From Pantoea sp. WMus005 (GTDB lineage Bacteria; Pseudomonadota; Gammaproteobacteria; Enterobacterales; Enterobacteriaceae), in NCBI RefSeq assembly GCF_013415305.1, contig NZ_JACBXU010000001.1, positions 1,674,001-1,738,000 of the forward strand: DNA of 64,000 nucleotides, given 5' to 3'. The notes beneath the pieces were generated by a model that had not been told where the DNA came from, made no database searches, and saw only the letters and a list, made by a program, of their open reading frames with translations. This document shows, piece after piece, positions 1 through 7,714 of the stretch. Position 1 is the first letter of the stretch. Every line of letters starts with the position of its first letter. The position numbers and the translations under genes are program-made.

Positions 1-143
1 GTGACCGGACGCGACGGCAGATTCTGGCGATAAAACATCTCCAGTGGGGTGCCATTCATAAAACGCAGTTGCTGAAAGGTGAGTTCGTGTGCGCGTTCGG
101 GGTCGAGTTTAAACAGCGCCGGTCGGACGATAGGATAAAACAT
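1..143 (-). CDS. pyrD: Dihydroorotate dehydrogenase (quinone), N-terminal fragment
   Basis: The first 47 codons of PyrD, class 2 dihydroorotate dehydrogenase, the membrane-associated enzyme that oxidises dihydroorotate to orotate in pyrimidine synthesis using the quinone pool. The visible N-terminus ([20 protein letters not shown], then TFQQLR) closely matches E. coli PyrD ([20 protein letters not shown]). It is the amphipathic helical extension that docks class 2 enzymes on the membrane. The gene runs off the left edge, so the FMN barrel is not in the window. The start ATG at 143 has an AGGAGA ribosome binding site just upstream. Too short to give to an automatic ORF caller, but the identity is clear. 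Confidence 0.93.
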   Translation of the reverse strand, partial: MFYPIVRPALFKLDPERAHELTFQQLRFMNGTPLEMFYRQNLPSRPV

Positions 144-196
144 GCACTCTCCTGAAGGACGGAAGCGATCGTGGAAGTCGGTGCACGGGAAAATGT

Positions 197-224
197 GCGC
201 CAGAATGGTAAAGTGCTCTGGCGC
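197..224. repeat. 8-bp inverted repeat upstream of pyrD
   Basis: Perfect arms GCGCCAGA (197-204) and TCTGGCGC (217-224) around a 12-nt spacer, in the 134-bp gap between the flippase stop and the pyrD start. Read on the minus strand it lies about 55-80 nt ahead of the pyrD ATG. It is followed by a weak ACATTTT tail, so it could be a partial terminator for the flippase gene or part of the pyrD control region. Function not known. Confidence 0.45.
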
Positions 225-277
225 AAAAGTAAATCGAACTGCGGGGATGCGTAAAGTTAACTGAAAATGCTTTGATC

Positions 278-1579
278 TTACGCTGCGGAATCGTTTACGG
301 GATGATTTTCTACCCGGGATGGAAACAGGTAGTCACGCAGGATGCCGTGACGCTGCATGATGCCAAAAATACCAATGCAAACAAACGCTTCAGCACCAAC
401 CATCGACCATGCGGCACCGATTGCGCCAAACTTCCACGCCAGGAAACAGCACAGCGGTACGTTAATCACACCCGCGGCCATCATCACCCACATACGCTGA
501 CGCGCTAAACCATGTGGGATCAGAATCTGCAATCCAGCCGGATAGGCAATGTTGCCAAACAGGAAACAGAGTACAAACACACGCAGCACATCCGCCGACG
601 GAATAAAGTCTTTACCCAGCAGGATTGAAACCACCAGGTCAGCAAAGAACCACGTGAAGATTACAATTGACAGACTCAGGGAAAACGACAGCAGCAGGCT
701 TTTACGCGTCGCCGCAATCGCAGCACGTTTATCCCGACCAAACAGGTGACTGACGCGTGGGAAGAAGGCACTGCCAATCTGTTCTGGCACTGAGTTAGCC
801 GCTTTACGCAGACGATCCGCACCATTATAGATTCCGACCATATAGGTGGAAGTAAAGGAGGCAAGGATCACGACGTTAACGCTGTTAAACAGATTGGCAC
901 CCGCGATGGCGATAAACACATCCATGCTGTCGGTAATGCGCTGTTTGATTTCACGCGGTTCAAAACGGTAGCGTCCAATGACCTTCATCTCCAGCACGAA
1001 CTTCAGCGTAATCGCCGCGCTGATGATGGAGACAGTACCCGGGATCAGCGCCGCCAGCCAGGTATCCTGCGGGGATTTCACCAGCAAAAAGGTCAGTGGA
1101 ATCGCACAGAAGTTTCCGAACGTGGCAATCATCGCCGTCTTACCCAACTTCTCAAAGCCCTGCATCAGCCAGCCGAATGAAAACAACGAGCCTATCAGCG
1201 TGGTGCAGTTCGCCAGGATAATAAAGAACAACGGATGCCAGGCGGGATTGAACCAGGTCGCTGTCAGCAGTGTGCCGCTGGTCACCACCAGCAGCATCAG
1301 CTTGGCGTTAAATGTTGACCAGAACAGCTGACTGACGCGCTCTTTGTCATCACGATGGTGAGCAATATCTTTGGTGGTAAAAACATTGAATCCCCAGTCG
1401 GAGATGGTACTGCAATAGAGCACACAGGCGATCGCCAGCGCCAGCGTACCCATCTGCTCTACGCCCAGCACTCGGGCAAGGTAGGGCAACGTAGCCAGCG
1501 GGAACAAAAACGATGCGCCGCGGTATGCCAGCAGCGAGAAAATATTAATAATCAGACTTTTATCAAGAACTTTTGCCAT
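278..1579 (-). CDS. Wzx-like polysaccharide flippase (MOP superfamily)
   Basis: A 433-residue, very hydrophobic protein with about 12 predicted membrane segments and the start seen in oligosaccharide flippases ([20 protein letters not shown], then PYLARVLG). Family members of the Wzx/RfbX type move undecaprenyl-diphosphate-linked repeat units across the inner membrane before polymerisation. It lies 101 bp downstream of a GT2 glycosyltransferase on the same strand, so the two are probably co-transcribed. No polymerase (wzy), wza/wzb/wzc or sugar-nucleotide genes are nearby, so this pair should serve a main exopolysaccharide or O-antigen locus elsewhere. In Pantoea stewartii, accessory flippase/glycosyltransferase genes of the stewartan system lie apart from the main cluster; whether this is an orthologue was not tested. 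The general call is secure; the substrate is unknown. Confidence 0.85.
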   Translation of the reverse strand: MAKVLDKSLIINIFSLLAYRGASFLFPLATLPYLARVLGVEQMGTLALAIACVLYCSTISDWGFNVFTTKDIAHHRDDKERVSQLFWSTFNAKLMLLVVTSGTLLTATWFNPAWHPLFFIILANCTTLIGSLFSFGWLMQGFEKLGKTAMIATFGNFCAIPLTFLLVKSPQDTWLAALIPGTVSIISAAITLKFVLEMKVIGRYRFEPREIKQRITDSMDVFIAIAGANLFNSVNVVILASFTSTYMVGIYNGADRLRKAANSVPEQIGSAFFPRVSHLFGRDKRAAIAATRKSLLLSFSLSLSIVIFTWFFADLVVSILLGKDFIPSADVLRVFVLCFLFGNIAYPAGLQILIPHGLARQRMWVMMAAGVINVPLCCFLAWKFGAIGAAWSMVGAEAFVCIGIFGIMQRHGILRDYLFPSRVENHPVNDSAA

Positions 1580-1653
1580 GACGCAACAACCTTATACACA
1601 TTGCATGTCTCACCTTCTCATTTCGCTAAGGCATAAACAATATCACTACACAC

Positions 1654-1698
1654 TTTTCAGAATCAGGCTGTTTTTCAGAATCAGGCCGCGTTTTTCAG
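1654..1698. repeat. Short tandem duplication at the glycosyltransferase stop
   Basis: TTTTCAGAATCAGGC occurs at 1654-1668 and again at 1672-1686, an 18-bp period, with a third partial TTTTCAG at 1692-1698. On the minus strand the units read CTGAAAAAC..GCCTGATT; the first carries the glycosyltransferase stop codon and the others lie just after it. It looks like replication slippage over the last codons. Confidence 0.7.
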
Positions 1699-2661
1699 CT
1701 CTTTTTTAACCTTGTAATGCTGCAGCGCAATAAACAGCTCAGGGCGATTAAATAATAACCATTCTTTAAAGCTTTCTTTTTTTACATTACGCCCCATAAA
1801 GCGAATAGCATTAAGCACATATTCCGGCACAGCGGTACGGTTATAGAGTGATAAATAGATCATCAGACGAAAAGAGTGGACTAAGTAGGCTTTTTCCAGT
1901 GTGTCGCGCCACGCTGATTTAACCATAGAACCGGTTAATGTATTGTAGGCGTGCATAAAAGCGTCATAGCGCTGATGGAAAAACTCATTACTTTTGGTAC
2001 TGTTTGTCAGTGAGCCGTTGCGAATACGCTGTTTATAATAGACCTGACGACTGACCCAGGCCTGCTGACTTTTCATAAAACAGGAAAGCGTAAAATTATG
2101 GTCTTCATGAACGCGTTTAACAAAGCGTAATTTATGCTGCTCAATAACGCGTTTGCTGACGACATAGCTCCAGGCCGCCGACGTATAGCTGCCGTTGCGC
2201 AGCAGGCTTAACAAGACTTCCTGTGATTTTTGCTGGCCAAAGAGTTCATGTCTGACTTTTGGCGATGTGATGTCAATCTGACCATCACGGTAAACACACG
2301 ATTTAAAACAGAACAGGTCCGTTTCAGGGTGCTTTTCCGCCACCATGGCCAGTTCAGCCACCAGCCCATCAACTACGACGTCGTCCGGGTCACAGAAAAA
2401 GAGAAACTGGCCCTGCGCCTGCGCAATACCCACATCCCGTGCATGACCGGCACCACCATTTTCAGTGGTAATTATTTTCACCTGAGAAAGATGCGCATAA
2501 TTCTGTTCAAGTAAGGCTAATGTTCCATCGGTGGAACCATCATTCACAATGAGTATTTCATTGGGTGATTTAACCTGACGTAATAATGAATCGACGCATT
2601 CCACAATATATTTTTCAACATTGTAAGTTGGAATAATCACTGATAATAAAGTGTCAGACAT
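1681..2661 (-). CDS. Family 2 glycosyltransferase (GT-A fold)
   Basis: A 326-residue inverting glycosyltransferase of family GT2. The N-terminus has the classic SVIIPTYNVEKYI strand, NDGSTDG at residues 40-46 for nucleotide-sugar binding, the metal-binding DPDD (91-94, after FFC) in place of the more usual DSDD, and a likely catalytic base in HED (185-187). The C-terminal third is basic and hydrophobic. ATG 2661 is preferred because family members begin right before this strand; the frame stays open to a GTG at 2703 but that adds 14 residues with no family counterpart. Base composition looks AT-richer than the neighbouring core genes. It is followed by a flippase gene, so a role in exopolysaccharide or capsule repeat-unit assembly is likely; donor and acceptor sugars cannot be read from the sequence. 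Confidence 0.87.
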   Translation of the reverse strand: MSDTLLSVIIPTYNVEKYIVECVDSLLRQVKSPNEILIVNDGSTDGTLALLEQNYAHLSQVKIITTENGGAGHARDVGIAQAQGQFLFFCDPDDVVVDGLVAELAMVAEKHPETDLFCFKSCVYRDGQIDITSPKVRHELFGQQKSQEVLLSLLRNGSYTSAAWSYVVSKRVIEQHKLRFVKRVHEDHNFTLSCFMKSQQAWVSRQVYYKQRIRNGSLTNSTKSNEFFHQRYDAFMHAYNTLTGSMVKSAWRDTLEKAYLVHSFRLMIYLSLYNRTAVPEYVLNAIRFMGRNVKKESFKEWLLFNRPELFIALQHYKVKKELKNAA

Positions 2662-2784
2662 AGACAATTCTCTGCTATTAGAAAAAAAGACAATACGAGT
2701 CACCCGCCAGATGCAGGTCCTGACCAGAGGCGAAGCGTCGAAAAGAGTGAAGCGCTAATATTATGATGGCTTTCATTTAGCCTG

Positions 2785-2836
2785 ATTATCTTAAACCGGT
2801 AATGCGAAAAAAGACCAGTCGTAAAAATTATCTTAA
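2785..2836 (-). promoter_or_regulatory. Candidate paired RcsAB-type operator
   Basis: The decamer TTAAGATAAT occurs twice on the minus strand, at 2794-2785 and 2836-2827, with start points 42 bp apart, that is four helical turns. The distal copy extends to TAAGATAATTTTTA, which matches 11 of 14 positions of the E. coli wza RcsAB box TAAGATTATTCTCA; the proximal copy matches 8 of 14. They lie about 125-175 bp upstream of the glycosyltransferase ATG. RcsAB activates capsule genes in Enterobacterales. AT-rich sequence makes chance matches possible. Confidence 0.4.
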
Positions 2837-2969
2837 CGTTTCATTTGAGAATCACTGTTAATCAAAGTGCATCTATAGACCGCGTTAATGTTAAAACCGT
2901 TGATGATCGATTTAAAATAGCCCGGCTAAGGAGACGTAACCAGATTCCGGAATGTGTAAGAAAACATCT

Positions 2970-2995
2970 GTAACGGTGAATAACGTCACCATTAC
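2970..2995. other. Stem-loop in the divergent intergenic region
   Basis: GTAACGGTGA (2970-2979) pairs with TCACCATTAC (2986-2995) in 9 of 10 positions over a 6-nt loop. No clean T run follows on either strand, so it is not a convincing intrinsic terminator. Confidence 0.4.
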
Positions 2996-3385
2996 TTCAT
3001 TTTCCTTACAGTTTGCCTTCTGCAATTAATCCTAATTACTGGCAGATTCCGCCGCAGATAAGCTGATTCTATGGCGCTTTGACGCGCTGCTACGTCAGCC
3101 GTTTCGCTTTAAGGCTGCGCCATTCTCAGGAAGATTGATTAAGCAATAAGACGAATGGAAATTCTTCTCCCCACTCCCCCAAATCTAACGATCTCGTATT
3201 ACAGCCCTTAATGAATTGTTCTGCTGCGAAACCCTAATTTAAGAATTTTCGGAAGCAGCCAGGTTGCCTTCTTCCGCTACGGCTTCTATTTGCAGTTTTC
3301 ACCCTTACTTTGCCGGATAAATCATTTAAGCCCACTCCCCTGCTCTGACAGTATGAAGGCATTAGTTCTCAAGATTAGATAATCA

Positions 3386-3400
3386 ATAACTTTTAGTTAT
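3386..3400 (+). promoter_or_regulatory. Inverted repeat abutting the ssuE ribosome binding site
   Basis: ATAACT (3386-3391), TTT, AGTTAT (3395-3400) is a perfect 6-bp inverted repeat directly followed by AAGGAG (3401-3406). A possible -10, GATAAT, lies just before at 3378-3383 with no good -35, as expected for an activator-dependent promoter. In E. coli the ssu promoter needs the LysR-type activator Cbl and is repressed under sulfate excess; whether this repeat is its site is not shown. Confidence 0.35.
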
Positions 3401-3411
3401 AAGGAGTGATG

Positions 3412-3963
3412 ATGCGAGTTATTACGCTGGCAGGCAGCCCACGATTTCCCTCCCGCTCCACCTCATTGCTGACGCTATGTCAGCACAAGCTGGAGGCACG
3501 AGGCATTGAAGTCATTCCCTGGAATATTCACAACTTTCAGCCTGACGACCTGATCAATGCGCGTTTTGATGCGCCTGCACTCCTGGCCCTGCGTGAAGAC
3601 CTGGCCTCGGCTGATGGCCTTATCGTGGCGACACCTATTTATAAAGCGTCGTTTTCAGGCGCGCTGAAGACCCTGCTCGATCTGCTGCCAGAACGCGCTC
3701 TTGAGCATAAAGTCGTGCTGCCACTGGCCAGCGGCGGCAGCGCCGGTCACATGCTGGCATTGGACTACGCCCTGAAGCCAGTCCTTAACGCCCTGAAAGC
3801 GCAGGAGATCCTGCATGGCGTTTATGCCGAAGACAGCCAGATTACCCATTACGATCGTCAGCCTCTCTTACAGGATTCCCTGTCACAGCGTCTGGACGAA
3901 GCCGTCGCTGCTTTCTGGCTGGCACTGACCCGTCACCATCTCCCCGTTGCACAAGCGGTATAA
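3412..3963 (+). CDS. ssuE: NAD(P)H-dependent FMN reductase, alkanesulfonate system
   Basis: Supplies reduced FMN to the SsuD monooxygenase so that sulfite can be released from alkanesulfonates as a sulfur source. The 183-residue protein begins MRVITLAGSPRFPSRST, matching E. coli SsuE, and has the flavodoxin-like flavin-binding start GSPR and the conserved LLDLLPERAL segment. ATG 3412 is chosen because AAGGAG (3401-3406) sits 5 nt upstream and the homologue starts here; the in-frame GTG 3406 overlaps the ribosome binding site and ATG 3409 is too close to it. First gene of ssuEADCB, ending with TAA that overlaps the ribosome binding site of ssuA. Confidence 0.95.
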   Translation: MRVITLAGSPRFPSRSTSLLTLCQHKLEARGIEVIPWNIHNFQPDDLINARFDAPALLALREDLASADGLIVATPIYKASFSGALKTLLDLLPERALEHKVVLPLASGGSAGHMLALDYALKPVLNALKAQEILHGVYAEDSQITHYDRQPLLQDSLSQRLDEAVAAFWLALTRHHLPVAQAV

Positions 3964-3974
3964 GGAAGAGTTCG

Positions 3975-4928
3975 ATGAAGCAAATATTTGGAAAGTGGCT
4001 GGTGGCAGGACTTTTACTGGTTGGTCTTCAGGTTCAGGCCGCCGAATCGGATCCGCCCGAGATCCGTATCGGCTATCAGAAGGGTTCCGTGAGCATGGTG
4101 CTGGCAAAGTCACATCAGTTACTGGAGAAGCGTTTTCCCCATACTCAGATTAAGTGGATCGAGTTCCCGGCAGGCCCGCAAATGCTGGAAGCGCTGAATA
4201 TACACAGTATCGACCTCGGCAGTACCGGTGACCTTCCGCCGCTGTTTGCTCAGGCCGCTGGCGCGGATCTGCTTTATGTCGGCTCGGAGCCACCTAAACC
4301 CAAAGCAGAGGTGATTCTGGTGCCGAAAAGCAGCCCTCTGAAAAAGGTAGCGGATCTGAAAGGCAAGAAAGTCGCTTTCCAGAAAGGCTCCAGCTCTCAC
4401 AACTTACTGCTGCGCGCCTTACAGCAGGCGGGTCTGACTTTTAAAGACATCACGCCGGTCTATCTGACGCCCGCGGATGCGCGCGCCGCCTTCCAGCAGG
4501 GTGACGTTGATGCATGGGCAATCTGGGACCCCTACTATTCCTCGGTACTGCTTCAGGGTAATTCGCGCCTGCTGATTGATGGCAGCGCACTGAATCTGAC
4601 CGGCTCGTTCTATTTAGCGACCCGCAGCTATGCCGAAGCCCATGGCACGTTTATCCAGCAGGTGCTCGACACTTTCAGCACAGCCGACGCGCTGACTATC
4701 AGCCAGCGTCAGCAGAGCATTACGCTTCTGGCGCAGGCGATGGGCCTGCCTGAGCCGGTTATCGCCAGCTATCTCAGCCATCGACCACCAACCCGAATTT
4801 CGCCGGTCAGTGCCGAAACGGCAGCTGCTCAGCAGCGCACTGCTGACCTGTTCTTTGCCAATCATCTGCTGCCAGTCAAAGTGACCATTCAGGATCGCAT
4901 CTGGCAACCTCATACCGTAACGCAATAA
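3975..4928 (+). CDS. ssuA: Aliphatic sulfonate ABC transporter, periplasmic binding protein
   Basis: Captures aliphatic sulfonates in the periplasm and delivers them to the SsuBC importer. The 317-residue precursor has a Sec signal peptide (MKQIFGKW, hydrophobic core AGLLLVGL, cleavage near VQAA) and then the bilobed NMT1/ThiY-like fold: IRIGYQKGSVSM, STGDLPPLFAQA, LKGKKVAFQKGSSSHNLL and the WAIWDPYYS hinge motif typical of SsuA and TauA. A GGAAGAG ribosome binding site lies between the ssuE stop and the ATG. Position inside ssuEADCB supports SsuA over TauA. No defects seen. Confidence 0.94.
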   Translation: MKQIFGKWLVAGLLLVGLQVQAAESDPPEIRIGYQKGSVSMVLAKSHQLLEKRFPHTQIKWIEFPAGPQMLEALNIHSIDLGSTGDLPPLFAQAAGADLLYVGSEPPKPKAEVILVPKSSPLKKVADLKGKKVAFQKGSSSHNLLLRALQQAGLTFKDITPVYLTPADARAAFQQGDVDAWAIWDPYYSSVLLQGNSRLLIDGSALNLTGSFYLATRSYAEAHGTFIQQVLDTFSTADALTISQRQQSITLLAQAMGLPEPVIASYLSHRPPTRISPVSAETAAAQQRTADLFFANHLLPVKVTIQDRIWQPHTVTQ

Positions 4929-4937
4929 GGAGTAGCA

Positions 4938-6086
4938 ATGAGCGTATCCATTTTCTGGTTCCTGCCGACGCATGGCGACGGCCACTATCTTGGTACAGCC
5001 GAAGGGGCGCGACCTGTTGATCACGCCTATCTGCAACAGGTTGCACAGGCCGCTGACCGTCTCGGCTTCGGTGGCGTACTGATCCCCACCGGACGCTCCT
5101 GCGAAGATGCCTGGCTGGTTGCCGCCTCGCTGATTCCGGTAACTCAACGCTTGCGCTTCCTGGTAGCGCTGCGTCCCGGCGTGATTTCACCGACTCAGGC
5201 GGCACGTCAGGCGGCCACGCTGGATCGCCTTTCCAATGGTCGCGCGCTGTTCAATCTGGTGACCGGCGGCGATCCGGAAGAGCTGGCCGGCGACGGTGTG
5301 TTCCTGGATCACCGTGAACGTTACGCAGAATCTGCCGAGTTCACCCGCATCTGGCGTCGGGTGCTGGAAGGCGAAACCGTCGATTATGAAGGCAAGCACG
5401 TGAAGGTTCGCGGCGCGCGTCTGATGTTTAAACCGGTGCAGCAGCCTCGTCCTCCACTCTGGTTCGGTGGCTCTTCTGAACCGGCTCAGGAGCTGGCGGC
5501 CGAACAGGTCGACGTTTATCTCACCTGGGGTGAGCCGCCTGAACAGGTCAAAGAGAAAATTGAGCAGGTGCGCGCGAAAGCCGCCGCTCAGGGACGCACC
5601 GTGCGCTTCGGCATCCGTCTGCACGTCATTGTGCGTGAAACGAATGAAGAGGCTTGGCAGGCCGCCGACCGGCTGATTGCCAATGTCGATGACGCCACTA
5701 TCGCGAAAGCGCAGGCGGCGTTCCAGCGGGCAGATTCTGTGGGCCAGCGCCGTATGGCCGCACTTCACGGTGGTCGCCGCGACAAGCTCGAAATCAGCCC
5801 GAACCTGTGGGCAGGCGTGGGCCTGGTGCGTAGCGGAGCCGGTACAGCGCTGGTCGGCGATGGTCCGACTGTCGCCGCACGTATCAGAGAGTATGAGGCG
5901 CTGGGCATCGAGACCTTTATCCTGTCGGGTTATCCGCATCTGGAAGAGGCGTATCGCGTTGGCGAACTGCTGTTCCCGCATCTGGATCTGCAGGTTCCCC
6001 TGGTGCCACAGCCGCGCGTGGTTCAGGCGCATGGTGAAGCGGTCGCCAATGATTTCACCCCTGAGAAAAAAGTCGCCCGGGGCTGA
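4938..6086 (+). CDS. ssuD: FMNH2-dependent alkanesulfonate monooxygenase
   Basis: Cleaves C1-C10 alkanesulfonates to aldehyde and sulfite with FMNH2 from SsuE and oxygen, in the cytoplasm. The 382-residue protein is a bacterial luciferase-type TIM barrel almost the same length as E. coli SsuD (381). Residues known to matter in E. coli are kept, counted with Met: Cys55 (GRSCED), Arg227 and His229 (GIRLHV), Arg298 on the mobile loop (GLVRSG) and Tyr332 (SGYPHL). The C-terminus runs about 30 residues past the barrel ([11 protein letters not shown]). GGAG ribosome binding site 10 bp after ssuA. A 391-residue open frame on the opposite strand is a shadow of its codon bias. Confidence 0.96.
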   Translation: MSVSIFWFLPTHGDGHYLGTAEGARPVDHAYLQQVAQAADRLGFGGVLIPTGRSCEDAWLVAASLIPVTQRLRFLVALRPGVISPTQAARQAATLDRLSNGRALFNLVTGGDPEELAGDGVFLDHRERYAESAEFTRIWRRVLEGETVDYEGKHVKVRGARLMFKPVQQPRPPLWFGGSSEPAQELAAEQVDVYLTWGEPPEQVKEKIEQVRAKAAAQGRTVRFGIRLHVIVRETNEEAWQAADRLIANVDDATIAKAQAAFQRADSVGQRRMAALHGGRRDKLEISPNLWAGVGLVRSGAGTALVGDGPTVAARIREYEALGIETFILSGYPHLEEAYRVGELLFPHLDLQVPLVPQPRVVQAHGEAVANDFTPEKKVARG

Positions 6087-6096
6087 GGAGAGCAAG

Positions 6097-6888
6097 ATGG
6101 CCAGAACCCGAAAACGCCTTGCTGATACGTTGCTGCCATGGCTGCTGCCGGCGCTGCTTGTCGTGGTGTGGCAGATTGCCTCGCAGACCGGCTGGTTATC
6201 GAACCGCATTCTGCCCGCGCCGGAGAAAATTGTGACCACCTTCTGGCAGCTGACCGCCAGTGGTGAACTCTGGCAGCACCTGGCGATCAGCAGCTGGCGG
6301 GCGCTGACTGGCTTCAGTATCGGCGGTTCGATCGGCCTGTTACTGGGCTTAATCACTGGCACCTCAAAAACCGGTGAGCGGTTGCTGGATACCTCGCTTC
6401 AGATGCTGCGTAATGTGCCGCATCTGGCGCTGATCCCGCTGGTGATCCTCTGGTTCGGCATTGATGAGTCCGCCAAAATCTTTCTGGTGGCGCTGGGCAC
6501 GATGTTCCCGATCTACCTGAACACCTATCACGGCATTCGCAACATCGATCGCGGGCTGGTTGAGATGGCGCGCAGCTATGGCCTCTCCGGCTGGAGTCTG
6601 TTTATCCAGGTGATCCTGCCCGGTGCGCTGCCCAATATCATGGTCGGCGTGCGTTTTGCGCTGGGTCTGATGTGGCTGACGCTGATTGTCGCCGAGACCA
6701 TCTCCGCCAGTTCTGGCATTGGTTATCTGGCGATGAATGCGCGTGAATTTCTGCAGACCGATGTGGTCGTCGTCGCCATCATTCTTTACGCCCTGCTCGG
6801 CAAACTGGCGGATGTCGCCGCGTTATTACTGGAACGTGTCTGGCTGCGCTGGCATCCCGCTTATCAACTGAAGGAGGAGAACGCATGA
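6097..6888 (+). CDS. ssuC: Aliphatic sulfonate ABC transporter, permease
   Basis: Inner-membrane channel of the sulfonate importer, 263 residues as in E. coli. It has six predicted membrane segments and the EAA loop, here [20 protein letters not shown], followed by [16 protein letters not shown]. The frame stays open far upstream inside ssuD, but ATG 6097 has a GAGGAG ribosome binding site, follows the ssuD stop by 10 bp and matches the homologue start ([20 protein letters not shown]). Its stop overlaps the ssuB start by ATGA, so the two are translationally coupled. Confidence 0.95.
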   Translation: MARTRKRLADTLLPWLLPALLVVVWQIASQTGWLSNRILPAPEKIVTTFWQLTASGELWQHLAISSWRALTGFSIGGSIGLLLGLITGTSKTGERLLDTSLQMLRNVPHLALIPLVILWFGIDESAKIFLVALGTMFPIYLNTYHGIRNIDRGLVEMARSYGLSGWSLFIQVILPGALPNIMVGVRFALGLMWLTLIVAETISASSGIGYLAMNAREFLQTDVVVVAIILYALLGKLADVAALLLERVWLRWHPAYQLKEENA

Positions 6889-7673
6889 GCCAGACTTTCT
6901 CACCGGCCCGCCTTAACACCGGCACCCCGGTTGGCGTTAACGGCGTCAGTAAACAGTATGGCAGTCGCACCATTCTCAATAAGATCGACCTGCATATTCC
7001 TTCCGGACAGTTTGTGGCGGTAGTGGGTCGCAGCGGTTGTGGCAAAAGCACCCTGCTTCGTCTGCTTGCCGGACTTGAACAGAGTACCAGTGGTGAACTG
7101 CTGGCAGGCAATGCCCCACTGCAGTCGGCGCGCGAAGATACCCGCCTGATGTTTCAGGATGCGCGACTGCTGCCGTGGAAAAAAGTGATCGATAACGTCG
7201 GTCTGGGCCTGCGCGGGCGCGAATGGCGCAGTGCGGCAATGGATGCCCTGGCGGCGGTAGGACTGGCCGATCGGGCCAATGAGTGGCCGGCCGCACTCTC
7301 TGGCGGCCAGAAACAGCGCGTGGCGCTGGCCAGGGCGCTGATCCATCGGCCCGGTTTACTGTTGCTGGATGAACCGCTGGGGGCGCTGGATGCCCTGACC
7401 CGCATTGAAATGCAGGGATTGATTGAGTCACTGTGGCAGCAGCATCACTTTACCGTGTTGCTGGTCACGCATGATGTCAGTGAAGCGGTGGCTATGGCGG
7501 ATCGCGTGTTGTTGATCGAGGAGGGTGAGATCGGTCTGGATCTGCTGGTGGATTTGCCGCGTCCACGGCGTCGGGGATCGGCGCGGCTGGCAGAGCTGGA
7601 AGCGCAAGTCCTGGATCGGGTGATGCAGCGCACGGAACGACCGCAGCCGGTTCGTTATGCACAGCAGCGCTGA
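6885..7673 (+). CDS. ssuB: Aliphatic sulfonate ABC transporter, ATPase
   Basis: Drives sulfonate import by ATP hydrolysis on the cytoplasmic face of SsuC. The 262-residue protein shows Walker [10 protein letters not shown] (48-56), Q-loop [10 protein letters not shown], signature LSGGQKQR, Walker [10 protein letters not shown] and the H-loop LVTHDVSEA. It has an N-terminal extension of some 15 residues before the nucleotide-binding core, slightly longer than E. coli SsuB (255). Last gene of the ssu operon; a stem-loop follows 3 bp after the stop and separates it from convergent pepN. Confidence 0.95.
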   Translation: MSQTFSPARLNTGTPVGVNGVSKQYGSRTILNKIDLHIPSGQFVAVVGRSGCGKSTLLRLLAGLEQSTSGELLAGNAPLQSAREDTRLMFQDARLLPWKKVIDNVGLGLRGREWRSAAMDALAAVGLADRANEWPAALSGGQKQRVALARALIHRPGLLLLDEPLGALDALTRIEMQGLIESLWQQHHFTVLLVTHDVSEAVAMADRVLLIEEGEIGLDLLVDLPRPRRRGSARLAELEAQVLDRVMQRTERPQPVRYAQQR

Positions 7674-7676
7674 AAA

Positions 7677-7707
7677 AAGGCGGAGGCCGTCTCAGACGCT
7701 CCGCCTT
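7677..7707 (-). terminator. Intrinsic terminator for pepN, between convergent ssuB and pepN
   Basis: AAGGCGGAG (7677-7685) pairs perfectly with CTCCGCCTT (7699-7707). The A run 7673-7678 gives a T tract on the minus strand, so it should stop pepN transcription strongly; on the plus strand the TTGTG tail is poor. Confidence 0.75.
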
Positions 7708-7714
7708 GTGCTTA

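Larger units (their letters stand above)
2662..3411. other. 750-bp AT-rich intergenic region, polysaccharide pair to ssuE
   Basis: No credible gene on either strand. It separates the divergent glycosyltransferase (minus) and ssuE (plus) and must hold both promoters. Visible items are two TTAAGATAAT repeats near the glycosyltransferase, a 10-bp stem-loop at 2970-2995, an open stretch at 3036-3140 that reads like the tail of a lost gene, and an inverted repeat touching the ssuE ribosome binding site. The rest, 2840-2965 and 3145-3375, shows nothing I can name. Confidence 0.6.

Noticed and set aside
2704..2760. Lux-box-like sequence (quorum sensing) near the glycosyltransferase
   Set aside because: The GCAGGTCCTGACC stretch has only partial dyad symmetry and does not match the EsaR/LuxR box.
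5187..6362. 391-codon open frame on the minus strand across ssuD and ssuC
   Set aside because: Lies antisense to two clear genes, has no ribosome binding site or recognisable domain, and is explained by the GC-rich codon bias of ssuD.
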